A program made the position numbers and the translations under genes. Below, in pieces: positions 27,737 to 36,293 of a DNA stretch of 64,000 bases (positions are counted from its first letter, which is position 1; every line of letters starts with the position of its first letter). Under the pieces are notes generated by a model. It was not told the origin of the DNA. It saw only the letters and a list, made by a program, of their open reading frames with translations, and searched no databases. The DNA comes from Paraglaciecola algarum (GTDB lineage Bacteria; Pseudomonadota; Gammaproteobacteria; Enterobacterales; Alteromonadaceae), in the NCBI RefSeq assembly GCF_021532655.1, contig NZ_JAKGAS010000003.1, positions 1 through 64,000 of the forward strand, in the 5' to 3' direction.

Positions 27737-27760
27737 CTTAAGCCTTAGACTTAATTCAAT

Positions 27761-27798
27761 AAAAAGCCCGCATTATTGGTCAATAATGCGGGCTTTTT
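27761..27798. terminator. Bidirectional rho-independent terminator
   Basis: A perfect 18-bp stem (27761-27778 with 27781-27798) has core GCCCGCATTATTG and A/T runs on both sides. It lies between the convergent genes ending at 27736 and 27826. Confidence 0.92.
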
Positions 27799-27825
27799 TA
27801 TCTATCACTCATACGCTAATTCAAT

Positions 27826-29112
27826 TTACTTTGCTTTTAATAACTCAAATACTTTTTGTGCAATATCGGTATTATCTGAATGCCCAATAAAGTTTTCAGC
27901 CCCCATTCCAAAGGCAAATACAGGCACATCCACTCCGGTATGCCCGTTTGTTGTCCATCCTGTATAACTTCTGTTATCGATAATTGTGCATATTGCACGA
28001 AATAAGGTTTTTGAGTCAGTGGGCTCAATTATCTGTTGCAGTTCCTCTTGGCTTAATTCAAACCCCAGTAATTCTGACGCCAAAGTCCAACGCTGCTTTA
28101 AAGGCAATAGTTGCTTAGCAATTTCTTCGGGGGACGCTTTGAGAGACTTGGTCGATGCTGGAAGCCATTCATAAACCCCATTCGCTCCAATAGTTAACCC
28201 ACCTGTGCTGTGATCAGCAGTAAGTACAACAAGTGTGTCAGGATTATTTGCAACATACTGCTCTAACCATTTCAAGGTTAAAGCCAGATCATGCATTTCA
28301 GCCATAGCAGATGCGATATCATTACCATGGCCAGCCCAATCAACTTGACTTGCCTCAATTAATAAAAAGTAACCTTTGTCATTTTCTAATTGGGTAACAG
28401 CACTTTTAGCTAAAATAGGTAAACGTGTATTATTTTTAGAGTCCAATGCCCAAGGTAATCCTTTATCACCAAATAATCCCAATAAAGGTTGACCTGTTTT
28501 AGCCTCATCTAGCTTTTCAATATCGTCAATATATTGATAACCGGCCTGTTTAAACTCCTTAACAAGGTTTCGGTCATCTCTTATAAAATAATGCCAACCG
28601 CCACCTAACATGACATCCAATACAAATTTTCCATCAATTCGGTTGTCAAAGTAGCTATTGGCTATCTCATCATAATTATGACGACTTTCATTGTGTGCAC
28701 TAAACCCAGCAGGCGTGGCGTGGTTTATCTGAGAGGTGACAGCAATGCCTGTTCTACGCCCCTGTTTTTTGGCAAATTCTAATACGGTTTGGACTGAGTT
28801 TTTCTGCACATCAACTGCAATAGCGCCATTGTAGGTTTTAACACCTGAAGACAAAGCCGTTGCGCCCGCTGCTGAATCGGTAACATATCCAGTTTTAGTA
28901 TGGGGATGTGTGCTGGCCATGCCAACTAACATTCTATCGAATATGGTCGATTCCACTTTAGGGGTTGAGGGGTCGTCAGCAAACATTCTGTAGGCGGTGG
29001 TGTAAGCCGGCCCCATGCCATCACCAACAATCATAATAATATTTTTTGGGGTTTTAGCTGACACACTTGCACAGCACAAACCAATCAATAGAAAAGTAAC
29101 AACTTGCTTCAT
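27826..29112 (-). CDS. Alkaline phosphatase (PhoA superfamily)
   Basis: The 428-residue periplasmic phosphomonoesterase has a Sec signal peptide (1-19, ending SVSA), the metal-binding Asp in IMIVGDGMGPAY and the catalytic Ser in VTDSAAGATALSSG. Later ligands lie in EASQVDWAGHGND, LTADHSTGGL and TNGHTGVDVPVFAFG. It releases phosphate from organic phosphomonoesters. No Pho box was identified upstream. Monocistronic, ending at the shared terminator. Confidence 0.93.
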   Translation of the reverse strand: MKQVVTFLLIGLCCASVSAKTPKNIIMIVGDGMGPAYTTAYRMFADDPSTPKVESTIFDRMLVGMASTHPHTKTGYVTDSAAGATALSSGVKTYNGAIAVDVQKNSVQTVLEFAKKQGRRTGIAVTSQINHATPAGFSAHNESRHNYDEIANSYFDNRIDGKFVLDVMLGGGWHYFIRDDRNLVKEFKQAGYQYIDDIEKLDEAKTGQPLLGLFGDKGLPWALDSKNNTRLPILAKSAVTQLENDKGYFLLIEASQVDWAGHGNDIASAMAEMHDLALTLKWLEQYVANNPDTLVVLTADHSTGGLTIGANGVYEWLPASTKSLKASPEEIAKQLLPLKQRWTLASELLGFELSQEELQQIIEPTDSKTLFRAICTIIDNRSYTGWTTNGHTGVDVPVFAFGMGAENFIGHSDNTDIAQKVFELLKAK

Positions 29113-29256
29113 CTGCTCTCCGAGAAAAAGGGAAATAAATTTAATACCTTGGAAAAAGCTAAAACGCTTAACTTTCAGTAATTGAGATAATATCTTATTT
29201 ATGTGAAGGATTTAGGAAAATTTTGAAATTTGTAGAATCAAAAAAGATGGAAAGCT

Positions 29257-30204
29257 TTATTTTTCTAACACCTCACGCATTCTTTGCTGAGCAACATCTA
29301 CTAGTAGGTCTGGTTGAAACTTTGAGATAAAACGATTACAGCCAACCTTCTGCACCATAGCTTCGTTGAAGCTTCCACTTAGTGATGTATTTAAAGCAAT
29401 AAATAAATCACTCATCCTAGGGTCTTGACGCACCTCAGCGGTTAATCGATAACCGTCCATTTCTGGCATTTCGGCGTCAGTGAACATCATTAATATTTCG
29501 TCAGTGACTTTTTTACCTTCATCAGCCCAACTACGCAATAAATTAAGCGCCTTTAAGCCGTCTTGCTGCTCAATGATTTCAATGCCCAATTGACTAAGGG
29601 TTTCTTTAATTTGCCAACGAGCTGTGGATGAATCATCAACTATTAATATTTTTTGACCTCTAAGATGAGAAGCCACTTCTTCATCTAATACTTCCTCAGA
29701 TATGGTAGTGTCATATTCCACAATCTCTGCGAGTACCTTCTCCACATCAATAATTTCAACAAGTTCAACTTTCTCTTCAATTTCAACTTGGGTAATGGCA
29801 GTTAAATAGTTGTTTTTACCTGCGGTACTAGGTGGCGGCTGAATGTCACTCCATGATGTATTTACAATATTCATCACTTTACCAATCAAAAAGCCCTGAA
29901 CACTTCGATTGTATTCAGTAATAATGACATTTTCTGCTTGGTAACTTTCTTGTCCGGTAGTAATGTGCACAGCACTGCGTAAGTCGATAACAGGAATGGA
30001 TTTACCACGATAATTGGTCACACCTTTTAAATGACGGTGGGATCCAATCATTTGATTTAACTTAGGCACGGTAATCACTTCTCGTACTTTAAATACATTT
30101 AACGCAAAAATATGTCGCGTGCCTAATTTGAACATAAGTAGCTCTAACCTGTTTTCTCCAACAAGTTGAGTTCGCTGATCAATAGACGACATTAATTCTG
30201 ACAT
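29257..30204 (-). CDS. cheV: CheV, CheW-receiver chemotaxis adaptor
   Basis: The 315-residue protein combines an N-terminal CheW domain (about 20-165: FKLGTRHIFALNVFKVREV, NYRGKSIPVIDL) with a C-terminal receiver domain (about 188-312). The receiver has KILIVDDSSTARWQI, phospho-Asp in MMFTDAEMPEMDGY and Lys in FISKFQPD. CheV couples chemoreceptors to CheA and allows phosphorylation-dependent adaptation. It stands alone here, away from a che cluster, as CheV genes often do. Confidence 0.93.
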   Translation of the reverse strand: MSELMSSIDQRTQLVGENRLELLMFKLGTRHIFALNVFKVREVITVPKLNQMIGSHRHLKGVTNYRGKSIPVIDLRSAVHITTGQESYQAENVIITEYNRSVQGFLIGKVMNIVNTSWSDIQPPPSTAGKNNYLTAITQVEIEEKVELVEIIDVEKVLAEIVEYDTTISEEVLDEEVASHLRGQKILIVDDSSTARWQIKETLSQLGIEIIEQQDGLKALNLLRSWADEGKKVTDEILMMFTDAEMPEMDGYRLTAEVRQDPRMSDLFIALNTSLSGSFNEAMVQKVGCNRFISKFQPDLLVDVAQQRMREVLEK

Positions 30205-30400
30205 AAGTACTCTTTCCGTAAACCTTGTCTTATTAAAAATTAAGATTAACTGACTATAGTAATCTATTCAAATTATAGAAATGATTTATTACGCCAGTGA
30301 CACATAATCGGCAAATTATTGTCGGCATTAACTAATAAAAATTAAAATATTTAGGTAAAATTCAAAACAATAAACCAATCGTAATAAAGTAGCTAGAATA

Positions 30401-31348
30401 TTGAACATAGCCAAAGTCGACTTAAACCTATTAGCCTATTTAGATGTACTCATGCGTGAAAGAAATGTCACTAAGGCGGCAAATCAATTAGGCATAACTC
30501 AGCCTGCTATGAGCAATAGCTTAAAAAGATTACGCAATTTGTTTAACGACCCTCTTTTAGTACGCACCAGTGAAGGTATGGCGCCAACACAAAGAGCAAC
30601 AGAACTTCAACCTGTTATTCGTGATGTCTTGGCCAAATTAGAAACGACTATTCAAACACCGGTTGAATTCAATCCACTAACCAGCCAACGAACTTTTAGA
30701 ATTATGGCCAGTGATTATGCAGAATCCACCTTAATAATGGCTGTGATCCAAAAACTTAATCAACTCGCGCCTAATATAAGTTTAGATTTAATCACCCCCA
30801 GTGATGTTACCTTCCATGATGTTGAACAAGGCAAGGTCGATATGGCCATCAACCGCTTTGAAGAGTTACCGCAATCTTTCCATCAAAAAGTGATTTGGCA
30901 TGATGAATTTGCTTGTGTGGTTAATAAAAGTCACCCATTAGTGTCTCAACTTACAATTCAAAACTACTTAAAAGCCAAACACATTTGGGTGAGCAAAACA
31001 GGCTTTGGTGTAGGAGTTGGAATCGACCCGAAACAAGTTCAAAAACTCGGTTGGGTTGATGAAGAACTAACAAAACTAGGAAAACAAAGAGATATTAAAG
31101 TATTTACCCGCCACTACCATGTAGCATTACAACTAGCAAAAGGGCAAAACTTAGTGGCAACTTTACCTAGGCGGGCCGCTGACTTATACAAAAACGACCC
31201 AGGCGTAGCCATTCTACAACCCCCATTTACGATCCCAGCATTCCCACTAAAAATGGCATGGAGCGCTATTTTACAACACGATACTGGGCATATTTGGTTT
31301 AGGAGATTGATTTCAGAGGTGGCGGATGAGTTGGTTAACCAAAATTAA
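30401..31348 (+). CDS. LysR-family transcriptional regulator
   Basis: The 315-residue protein has an N-terminal winged helix (LLAYLDVLMRERNVTKAANQLGITQ, PAMSNSLKRLRNLFNDPLLVR) and a periplasmic-binding-like effector domain. The start is TTG at 30401 because no in-frame ATG precedes the HTH, although the ribosome binding site is weak. The HTH resembles NodD/LeuO-like LysR members. Target and ligand are unknown; the neighbour downstream is convergent with a 13-nt gap, so no regulated operon can be named. Confidence 0.88.
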   Translation: MNIAKVDLNLLAYLDVLMRERNVTKAANQLGITQPAMSNSLKRLRNLFNDPLLVRTSEGMAPTQRATELQPVIRDVLAKLETTIQTPVEFNPLTSQRTFRIMASDYAESTLIMAVIQKLNQLAPNISLDLITPSDVTFHDVEQGKVDMAINRFEELPQSFHQKVIWHDEFACVVNKSHPLVSQLTIQNYLKAKHIWVSKTGFGVGVGIDPKQVQKLGWVDEELTKLGKQRDIKVFTRHYHVALQLAKGQNLVATLPRRAADLYKNDPGVAILQPPFTIPAFPLKMAWSAILQHDTGHIWFRRLISEVADELVNQN

Positions 31349-31361
31349 ATTTATGAAATAC

Positions 31362-32483
31362 TTACCAAAGTTTGTTTTCGTTTGAAGCTTCTGCTTTATT
31401 TTTCCCAGTTAAAAAGTGTTCTACCGAAAATTTAATTTTATTAAAAGTATGAATACATAAAATATTAAAAGGCATTTTCAATTTATGACCTCGTATAAAA
31501 GCCATCTGGTGGGCCAAACTAGTAAATGCTTTATTTACTAGACTGTGCCTCGGGATCAATATTCTAGAAAACATCCAATCTGAAACGAGTAATTTCAACG
31601 AGCTAGGTTTGTACTTAGATAAATTACTTAGAAACGTATCATTAACCTTTGTACCAATTATACTTTGTAAATATCGACATGCATAAAAAAGCTCTACGCC
31701 AAACTTAGTTTCATCTGCAAGTTTTAATAATTCAGGATAAAAAGTAGGATCTTCATTATTTTCAGTGAATAACAAATGCAAGTCAGACAAATCTCTGAAT
31801 CCATGAATAAATTCTTCCTGATAAAACAAATGAATAATACTATGTAGTGTCATAGCATGGGCTGATAAAATATAATAGCCAGAATCGACTTTTCGTAACC
31901 CTTCTAAAAACAACTTAATATCGGGAGCTTTGCCGCTTATAGGAGGAATTAAATTATGATGTATATCAACCACAGTGCCCCGACCAGCTCTTATCAAAGG
32001 TGGAACTTCATGAGCCCATTCACGATAGTACTTTTCATCATAATCACTCACTGATTCTGAAAACCAAGCCAATGCTTTCAATCGCTTTTCTATATTAGGT
32101 AAGTCAGCCTTATTGACGAGAATATCAATATCTGAAAAGGTACGCCCTTTACCAACCGACCCTAGGGATAACACATAAGCAGCACCTTTAAGAAATATCG
32201 CTGGTTGAGAACTGCACTTACTAATATTTAAATTGAGGTCGTGAGCTTCAAAAAATACTTGCGTCTCTAAGAGCTCAGAGTGTTTAAGGCCTGCGTTAAA
32301 TTGCTCAATAACATAATCGGGCAGAGCTCCATTGAAATTTAACTTTTGATTAGCAGCAATACGAGGCAATACAGAAGAGCAACGAGCAACGCGGACAATG
32401 TCTTGCCAATCGCTTGAAGTTAATTCAGTCGGAATATCACCATTCATTAAAGAACAAATATTTTTTACTATATTTTGTCTCAT
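31362..32483 (-). CDS. Nucleotidyltransferase family protein (NTP_transf_5-like)
   Basis: The 373-residue protein carries a nucleotidyltransferase core near residues 90-135 (FLKGAAYVLSLGSVGKGRTFSDIDILV, with the paired Asp of the catalytic site) and a second acidic site DIHHNL. A helical C-terminal half follows. This matches the uncharacterised NTP_transf_5 family that travels with PqqD-like and HprK-related proteins, including in lasso-peptide and exosortase-linked loci. It overlaps the kinase gene by 4 nt and ends the operon. It may transfer a nucleotide to a peptide, protein or sugar; the acceptor is unknown. Confidence 0.8.
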   Translation of the reverse strand: MRQNIVKNICSLMNGDIPTELTSSDWQDIVRVARCSSVLPRIAANQKLNFNGALPDYVIEQFNAGLKHSELLETQVFFEAHDLNLNISKCSSQPAIFLKGAAYVLSLGSVGKGRTFSDIDILVNKADLPNIEKRLKALAWFSESVSDYDEKYYREWAHEVPPLIRAGRGTVVDIHHNLIPPISGKAPDIKLFLEGLRKVDSGYYILSAHAMTLHSIIHLFYQEEFIHGFRDLSDLHLLFTENNEDPTFYPELLKLADETKFGVELFYACRYLQSIIGTKVNDTFLSNLSKYKPSSLKLLVSDWMFSRILIPRHSLVNKAFTSLAHQMAFIRGHKLKMPFNILCIHTFNKIKFSVEHFLTGKNKAEASNENKLW

Positions 32484-33391
32484 GGCTTAAACTGACCCTC
32501 GAGTAAAAACTCTGATACAAGAGCTAAGTTATTATAATGAATTTCAACCGTGTCACATGATTCAACTAAATTAACAGCAGATTCAAATCCCTCTTTACCC
32601 ATCACACCTTCGTTAAAGGCATTGGTAGATACGGCTTTATAAGCATCACATTTATTCAACGCATATATATCTAACTCTACATTTTTATCATATTTAGGTA
32701 ACACGATAGCTTTTACCTTAGCAGGCTCTAAATAGCGATTCACACTGTCAATTGGCGGTTTAACGTGGGCCACATCCCCCTTGTTAGTATCTTTTGCAAT
32801 GTTTGAGATAAATGCATCAGGGAACCACGAATGAAATAAATCAATAGAATTATTTTTGAGACATATAGGGCGAACGAAAGGCTCAACTAATCCAGTGGTC
32901 AGATTAATCACTGTCATTTCATCTGATAATAAACGCCAACCAGTATGAGATAAATAGGCGGTAAGCGTGCTTTTTCCTGAACCTGGTGGCGCGGGAAAGA
33001 TCATCGCTTCACCATTTTTTTCCAACACAGCCCCATGTAACAACAAATAATTATGTTTATGACCAGCTACACACCAGTTCATCCCCCACTCTAACAACGG
33101 ATAACTTTGAGATTTTGGCAAAGGAAGAAATGGAGAATGCTCGTCGAAATAAAAACTAACTTGAGGTTTTAGAAAACGACGTATGTTATTAGGATAAGCC
33201 ACCGAAACTTGAAAGTCGGTAAAGGATTCTTTTGGCTTTACCTCGAAGTCTGCGTAAAGTTGTTTAAAAGTTGATTGAACAGATTTAATCTTAGTTAATA
33301 TACAAAACGAGGTAATCCCGAAATCAATTCCTAGTCCATCATTATTTATAAGATCAGAGAATTCAGAGAGGGAAAGGTCTTTTAACTTCAA
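32480..33391 (-). CDS. HprK-related kinase A (HPr-rel-A system)
   Basis: The 303-residue protein has the HPr kinase-like P-loop PAPPGSGKSTLTAYL (about residue 132) followed by WRLLSDEMTVINL, which supplies the second metal-binding acidic site, and a region around FVRPICLKN. It lacks the N-terminal domain of true HprK. Such HprK-related kinases sit beside PqqD-like proteins in proteobacteria with PEP-CTERM systems; in lasso-peptide clusters related kinases phosphorylate a Ser of the precursor. It overlaps both neighbours by 4 nt. Confidence 0.82.
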   Translation of the reverse strand: MKLKDLSLSEFSDLINNDGLGIDFGITSFCILTKIKSVQSTFKQLYADFEVKPKESFTDFQVSVAYPNNIRRFLKPQVSFYFDEHSPFLPLPKSQSYPLLEWGMNWCVAGHKHNYLLLHGAVLEKNGEAMIFPAPPGSGKSTLTAYLSHTGWRLLSDEMTVINLTTGLVEPFVRPICLKNNSIDLFHSWFPDAFISNIAKDTNKGDVAHVKPPIDSVNRYLEPAKVKAIVLPKYDKNVELDIYALNKCDAYKAVSTNAFNEGVMGKEGFESAVNLVESCDTVEIHYNNLALVSEFLLEGQFKP

Positions 33392-33648
33392 TCTATTTCA
33401 CTTTCAATTAGTACACAATTATTGATCAGAGTATTCCAGAACTTGACTTTATCTTCTACACAAAGGTCAACTAACCAAGACTCAACTTGGTCTTTACGCA
33501 GTAAAGAACTGTTATTAATTTTGACTAATACGGGGGATAAACTGGCATGAAAATATAAAGCTTTAGATGAAAAACATACAAAGACCAAAACGCCAGATTG
33601 ATCACTGACGTTTCTAATTATTAATTTAGAATTCAGCTTAAACTGCAA
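33388..33648 (-). CDS. PqqD-like peptide chaperone of the HPr-rel-A system
   Basis: This 86-residue protein has the size and beta-rich then helical pattern of PqqD/RRE proteins, which bind the leader region of a peptide substrate and hand it to modifying enzymes. Sequence signals are weak (LVKINNSSLLRKDQVESWLVDL), so the call rests on length and on its position between a small exported protein gene and an HprK-related kinase, which it overlaps by 4 nt. This is the standard HPr-rel-A arrangement. Confidence 0.65.
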   Translation of the reverse strand: MQFKLNSKLIIRNVSDQSGVLVFVCFSSKALYFHASLSPVLVKINNSSLLRKDQVESWLVDLCVEDKVKFWNTLINNCVLIESEID

Positions 33649-33673
33649 TTTAATTAAGCCTAAACAATGTCAA

Positions 33674-34201
33674 TTAGATCGAATATGTAGATTGAATTGC
33701 AGCAAGCATATCAGCTACTGATACAGTACCACCATTTTCAATAATTTGATTATTTAAACCATTAGCATAAATAGCACCATTTGCGACATCTAACGGTCCA
33801 TAAAAACCATTTTCAGCATTAAAATACGCAGCAATAATAGCAGCGTTAATACCCCCCGCACTGAGTAAAGTAGAGAGAGTATCCCCACTGTTTCCACTAA
33901 AAAGAGGGCTTTTATCAAATATATCATCCCATCTTAGCCCCAAATCCGCACCACCATTGTTAGGCTCTTTCCAATAATTAGGGCTTTTACCAATAATTTG
34001 ATTTGGCTCACACTCTCTTGACAGATTACCAGACAAATTACCTGAAACTGCACAACCATTACCACCACCTGTAGCCCACGAAGAACTTAGCGGTAAAGAT
34101 GCGACCATAGTTGTAGCTGTTGCTCTTTTCAAAAAAGTACGACGTGGGGTAGTATTTTTAGAAACCGAAGATTCTATTCCTTTTGGATTATCAAGACTCA
34201 T
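33674..34201 (-). CDS. Tat-exported small protein heading the PqqD/HprK operon
   Basis: The 175-residue protein has a twin-arginine signal (TPRRTFLKRATAT at about 18-30) with a hydrophobic segment and an Ala cleavage site near SSWATG. The mature region is rich in Gly, Asn and Ser (GNLSGNLSREC, GKSPNYWKEPNNGG) with two Cys residues, and ends in AIQSTYSI. No enzymatic motif is seen. The ribosome binding site AAGGA is well placed. It is the first gene of the operon, 25 nt before the PqqD-like gene, so it may be the substrate of the modifying enzymes. Confidence 0.7.
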   Translation of the reverse strand: MSLDNPKGIESSVSKNTTPRRTFLKRATATTMVASLPLSSSWATGGGNGCAVSGNLSGNLSRECEPNQIIGKSPNYWKEPNNGGADLGLRWDDIFDKSPLFSGNSGDTLSTLLSAGGINAAIIAAYFNAENGFYGPLDVANGAIYANGLNNQIIENGGTVSVADMLAAIQSTYSI

Positions 34202-34245
34202 AACAATTCCTTAATTTAAATTCTTTCATTAATTCCATCCACTGA

Positions 34246-34261
34246 AGCAATTATCAGACCA
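34246..34261 (-). promoter_or_regulatory. Candidate sigma-54 promoter of the Tat-protein operon
   Basis: On the minus strand TGGTCT-N5-TTGCT keeps the invariant GG and GC exactly 12 bp apart with a perfect -12 half (TTGCT) and a degenerate -24 half. The GC lies about 46 nt before the ATG at 34201, nearly the same distance as in the PEP-CTERM gene promoter at 38886-38901. Weak alone; the matching geometry raises confidence. Confidence 0.45.
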
Positions 34262-34267
34262 CTTCCC

Positions 34268-34311
34268 AACCCATTGAAATAAAACAACAAATAATTAACT
34301 GCCAATGGGTT
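34268..34311. repeat. Inverted repeat upstream of the candidate sigma-54 site
   Basis: AACCCATTG (34268-34276) and CAATGGGTT (34303-34311) are perfect 9-bp complements separated by 26 nt, located directly upstream of the sigma-54-like site. It could be an activator binding site or part of a terminator-like structure for the trypsin-like gene, which ends at 34347 on the same strand; there is no clear T-run. Confidence 0.45.
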
Positions 34312-34346
34312 TTGTAAAAAATAATGACACTTTGATGTATATATGC

Positions 34347-35126
34347 TTAGTTTACCTTTAGCCCTTTACGTTTAGCAAGCTCTAGTAAATATTTAACCGG
34401 TATTGCATAACTAATGGCCGAAGGTTTTTCTAATACCGATTCTTTACTTTCCTTTACAAACACCTTATTCAGTATACCCAATACCTCACCTGAATGGGCA
34501 TCGTATAATGGGCTGCCACTGTTACCAGGGTATGCAGTGATATCGAGTTGATAAATCATAAACTTTTTATCCAGTCTCTTCATCATATTAATAGATAATT
34601 GGCTGGAGTGTGTGGTAGGTATGGCATCTGGTGTCGTTGCTGCCACAATTCCTTTATGCGTGGCGGGATACAAGCCCAATACTGCACCAATTGGAAAACC
34701 TGTTAACAAAACATCTGTACCATCTTGTACGTAATTAGGTGAAGCTAGTTTTAGCGGGGTTAATGCACTGGGTAATTTTAAAATAGCTAAGTCATGCTCT
34801 CGATCTTTGGCAATAATTTCTGCTCTAGCAATTTTAGGATTTCTACCCGTACCTGTAAAAACAATGTGGTACTGAACTTTTGTTGGGTCAAGTTCTTGGT
34901 CAATTACATGATAATTTGTAGCCACTAAGGTTCCGTCTCCGAATACAAAACCAGTACCATGTAATTTATGTGTCTGTGCACCTAGTGCATCATACAAACC
35001 TACCCCTACTACTGAAGGTTTAACCTGCGCAACTATATTAGTAATTGAATGCGCAAGAATGTCTGCAGTAAAAAAAACATGCATAAAGCCGAGTAGATAT
35101 AAAAACTGAGATTTATTGTAAAACAT
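34347..35126 (-). CDS. Trypsin-like (S1/HtrA-type) periplasmic serine protease
   Basis: The 259-residue protein has an N-terminal hydrophobic signal (about 8-26) and a single S1-type protease domain: GTGFVFGDGTLVATNYHVID (catalytic His), KDREHDLAILKL (Asp) and AYPGNSGSPLYDAHSGEVLG (Ser). No PDZ domain follows, unlike DegP/DegS. It is probably a periplasmic endopeptidase. It lies between the HPr-rel-A operon and the divergent epimerase gene of the polysaccharide locus, so a role in surface-protein processing is possible. Confidence 0.87.
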   Translation of the reverse strand: MFYNKSQFLYLLGFMHVFFTADILAHSITNIVAQVKPSVVGVGLYDALGAQTHKLHGTGFVFGDGTLVATNYHVIDQELDPTKVQYHIVFTGTGRNPKIARAEIIAKDREHDLAILKLPSALTPLKLASPNYVQDGTDVLLTGFPIGAVLGLYPATHKGIVAATTPDAIPTTHSSQLSINMMKRLDKKFMIYQLDITAYPGNSGSPLYDAHSGEVLGILNKVFVKESKESVLEKPSAISYAIPVKYLLELAKRKGLKVN

Positions 35127-35240
35127 AACTTTTAATACTGTTCTAAATAACTATGTGGGTATAATCACAGATAAATAACTATTCATCCATTAATTCTGTT
35201 GTTTATTTCCTTGGCAGATTATGTATTAAAGGTTTTGATT

Positions 35241-36254
35241 ATGAAAGTGTTGGTCACGGGTGCTGCTGGGTTTATTGGTTTTCATGTAATACAAGTTTTA
35301 CTGAGTAGAGGAGATGTTGTCATTGGAATAGATAATATTAATGATTATTACGATACCAAGCTTAAAGATTCTCGCCTAGAAATATTAGCTAAACACCCTA
35401 TGTCAGAAAATTTTACATTTGTAAAAATGGACATTGCAGACAGAAATAAGATGGAAGATTTGTTTTGCAAAAATAAATTTGACCGAGTGGTGCACCTCGC
35501 AGCTCAAGCAGGTGTAAGGTACTCTATCGAAAATCCCCACGCTTATATTGATAGTAATATTGTTGGATTTACCAATATTTTAGAAGGCTGTAGACATAAT
35601 CAAGTTCAACATCTGGTGTATGCTTCTTCTAGTTCGGTGTACGGTTCTAACGAATCAACACCATTTTCAGTGACCGACAATGTCGATCACCCAGTTTCTT
35701 TATATGCCGCCAGTAAAAAAGCGAATGAATTAATGGCTCATACATACAGCCACTTATACCAATTACCTACAACTGGACTCAGGTTTTTTACTGTATATGG
35801 CCCATGGGGGCGACCAGACATGGCATTATTCAAATTTACCAAAGCCATATTAGAAGGCTCTCCAATTCAAGTATTTAACTATGGTAATCACCATAGAGAT
35901 TTTACTTACATTGACGATATTGTTGATGGCGTGATTCGTTCTTTAGACAAAATTCCAACAGGCAATGCTGATTGGGATGGTAAAGCCCCAGATCCAAGCA
36001 CTAGCAGGGGGCCTTACCAAATTTATAATATTGGGGCTCAAACTCCTGTAAACCTGCTCAAATTTATTGAAGCAATCGAAAAAGCCTTAGGTAGAGAAGC
36101 AATAAAAGAGTTATTACCCATGCAAGCAGGTGACGTGCCTGATACATATGCAGATGTATCAGCCCTAGCAAACGATACTGGTTACCAACCAAAAACAAAA
36201 ATTGAACAAGGTATTCAGCATTTTGTCGATTGGTACAAAGCTTACTACTCGTAA
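35241..36254 (+). CDS. NAD-dependent UDP-sugar 4-epimerase (UDP-glucuronate epimerase-like)
   Basis: The start is placed at ATG 35241, with AAAGG eight bases upstream, rather than 14 codons earlier; the protein then opens directly with the Rossmann motif [12 protein letters not shown]. Of 337 residues, the extended SDR features are [31 protein letters not shown], the YAASK catalytic pair and [16 protein letters not shown]. This set is typical of UDP-glucuronate/galacturonate 4-epimerases (CapI/LpsL type), which supply acidic sugars for capsules and exopolysaccharides. It opens the plus-strand polysaccharide region. Confidence 0.88.
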   Translation: MKVLVTGAAGFIGFHVIQVLLSRGDVVIGIDNINDYYDTKLKDSRLEILAKHPMSENFTFVKMDIADRNKMEDLFCKNKFDRVVHLAAQAGVRYSIENPHAYIDSNIVGFTNILEGCRHNQVQHLVYASSSSVYGSNESTPFSVTDNVDHPVSLYAASKKANELMAHTYSHLYQLPTTGLRFFTVYGPWGRPDMALFKFTKAILEGSPIQVFNYGNHHRDFTYIDDIVDGVIRSLDKIPTGNADWDGKAPDPSTSRGPYQIYNIGAQTPVNLLKFIEAIEKALGREAIKELLPMQAGDVPDTYADVSALANDTGYQPKTKIEQGIQHFVDWYKAYYS

Positions 36255-36293
36255 GCCTAAGGTTTTGTTCGCTATATTATAAAGGAGACTGAA

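Noticed and set aside
35212..35226. TGGCAG before the epimerase gene as a sigma-54 promoter
   Set aside because: No GC at the -12 position at the required distance.
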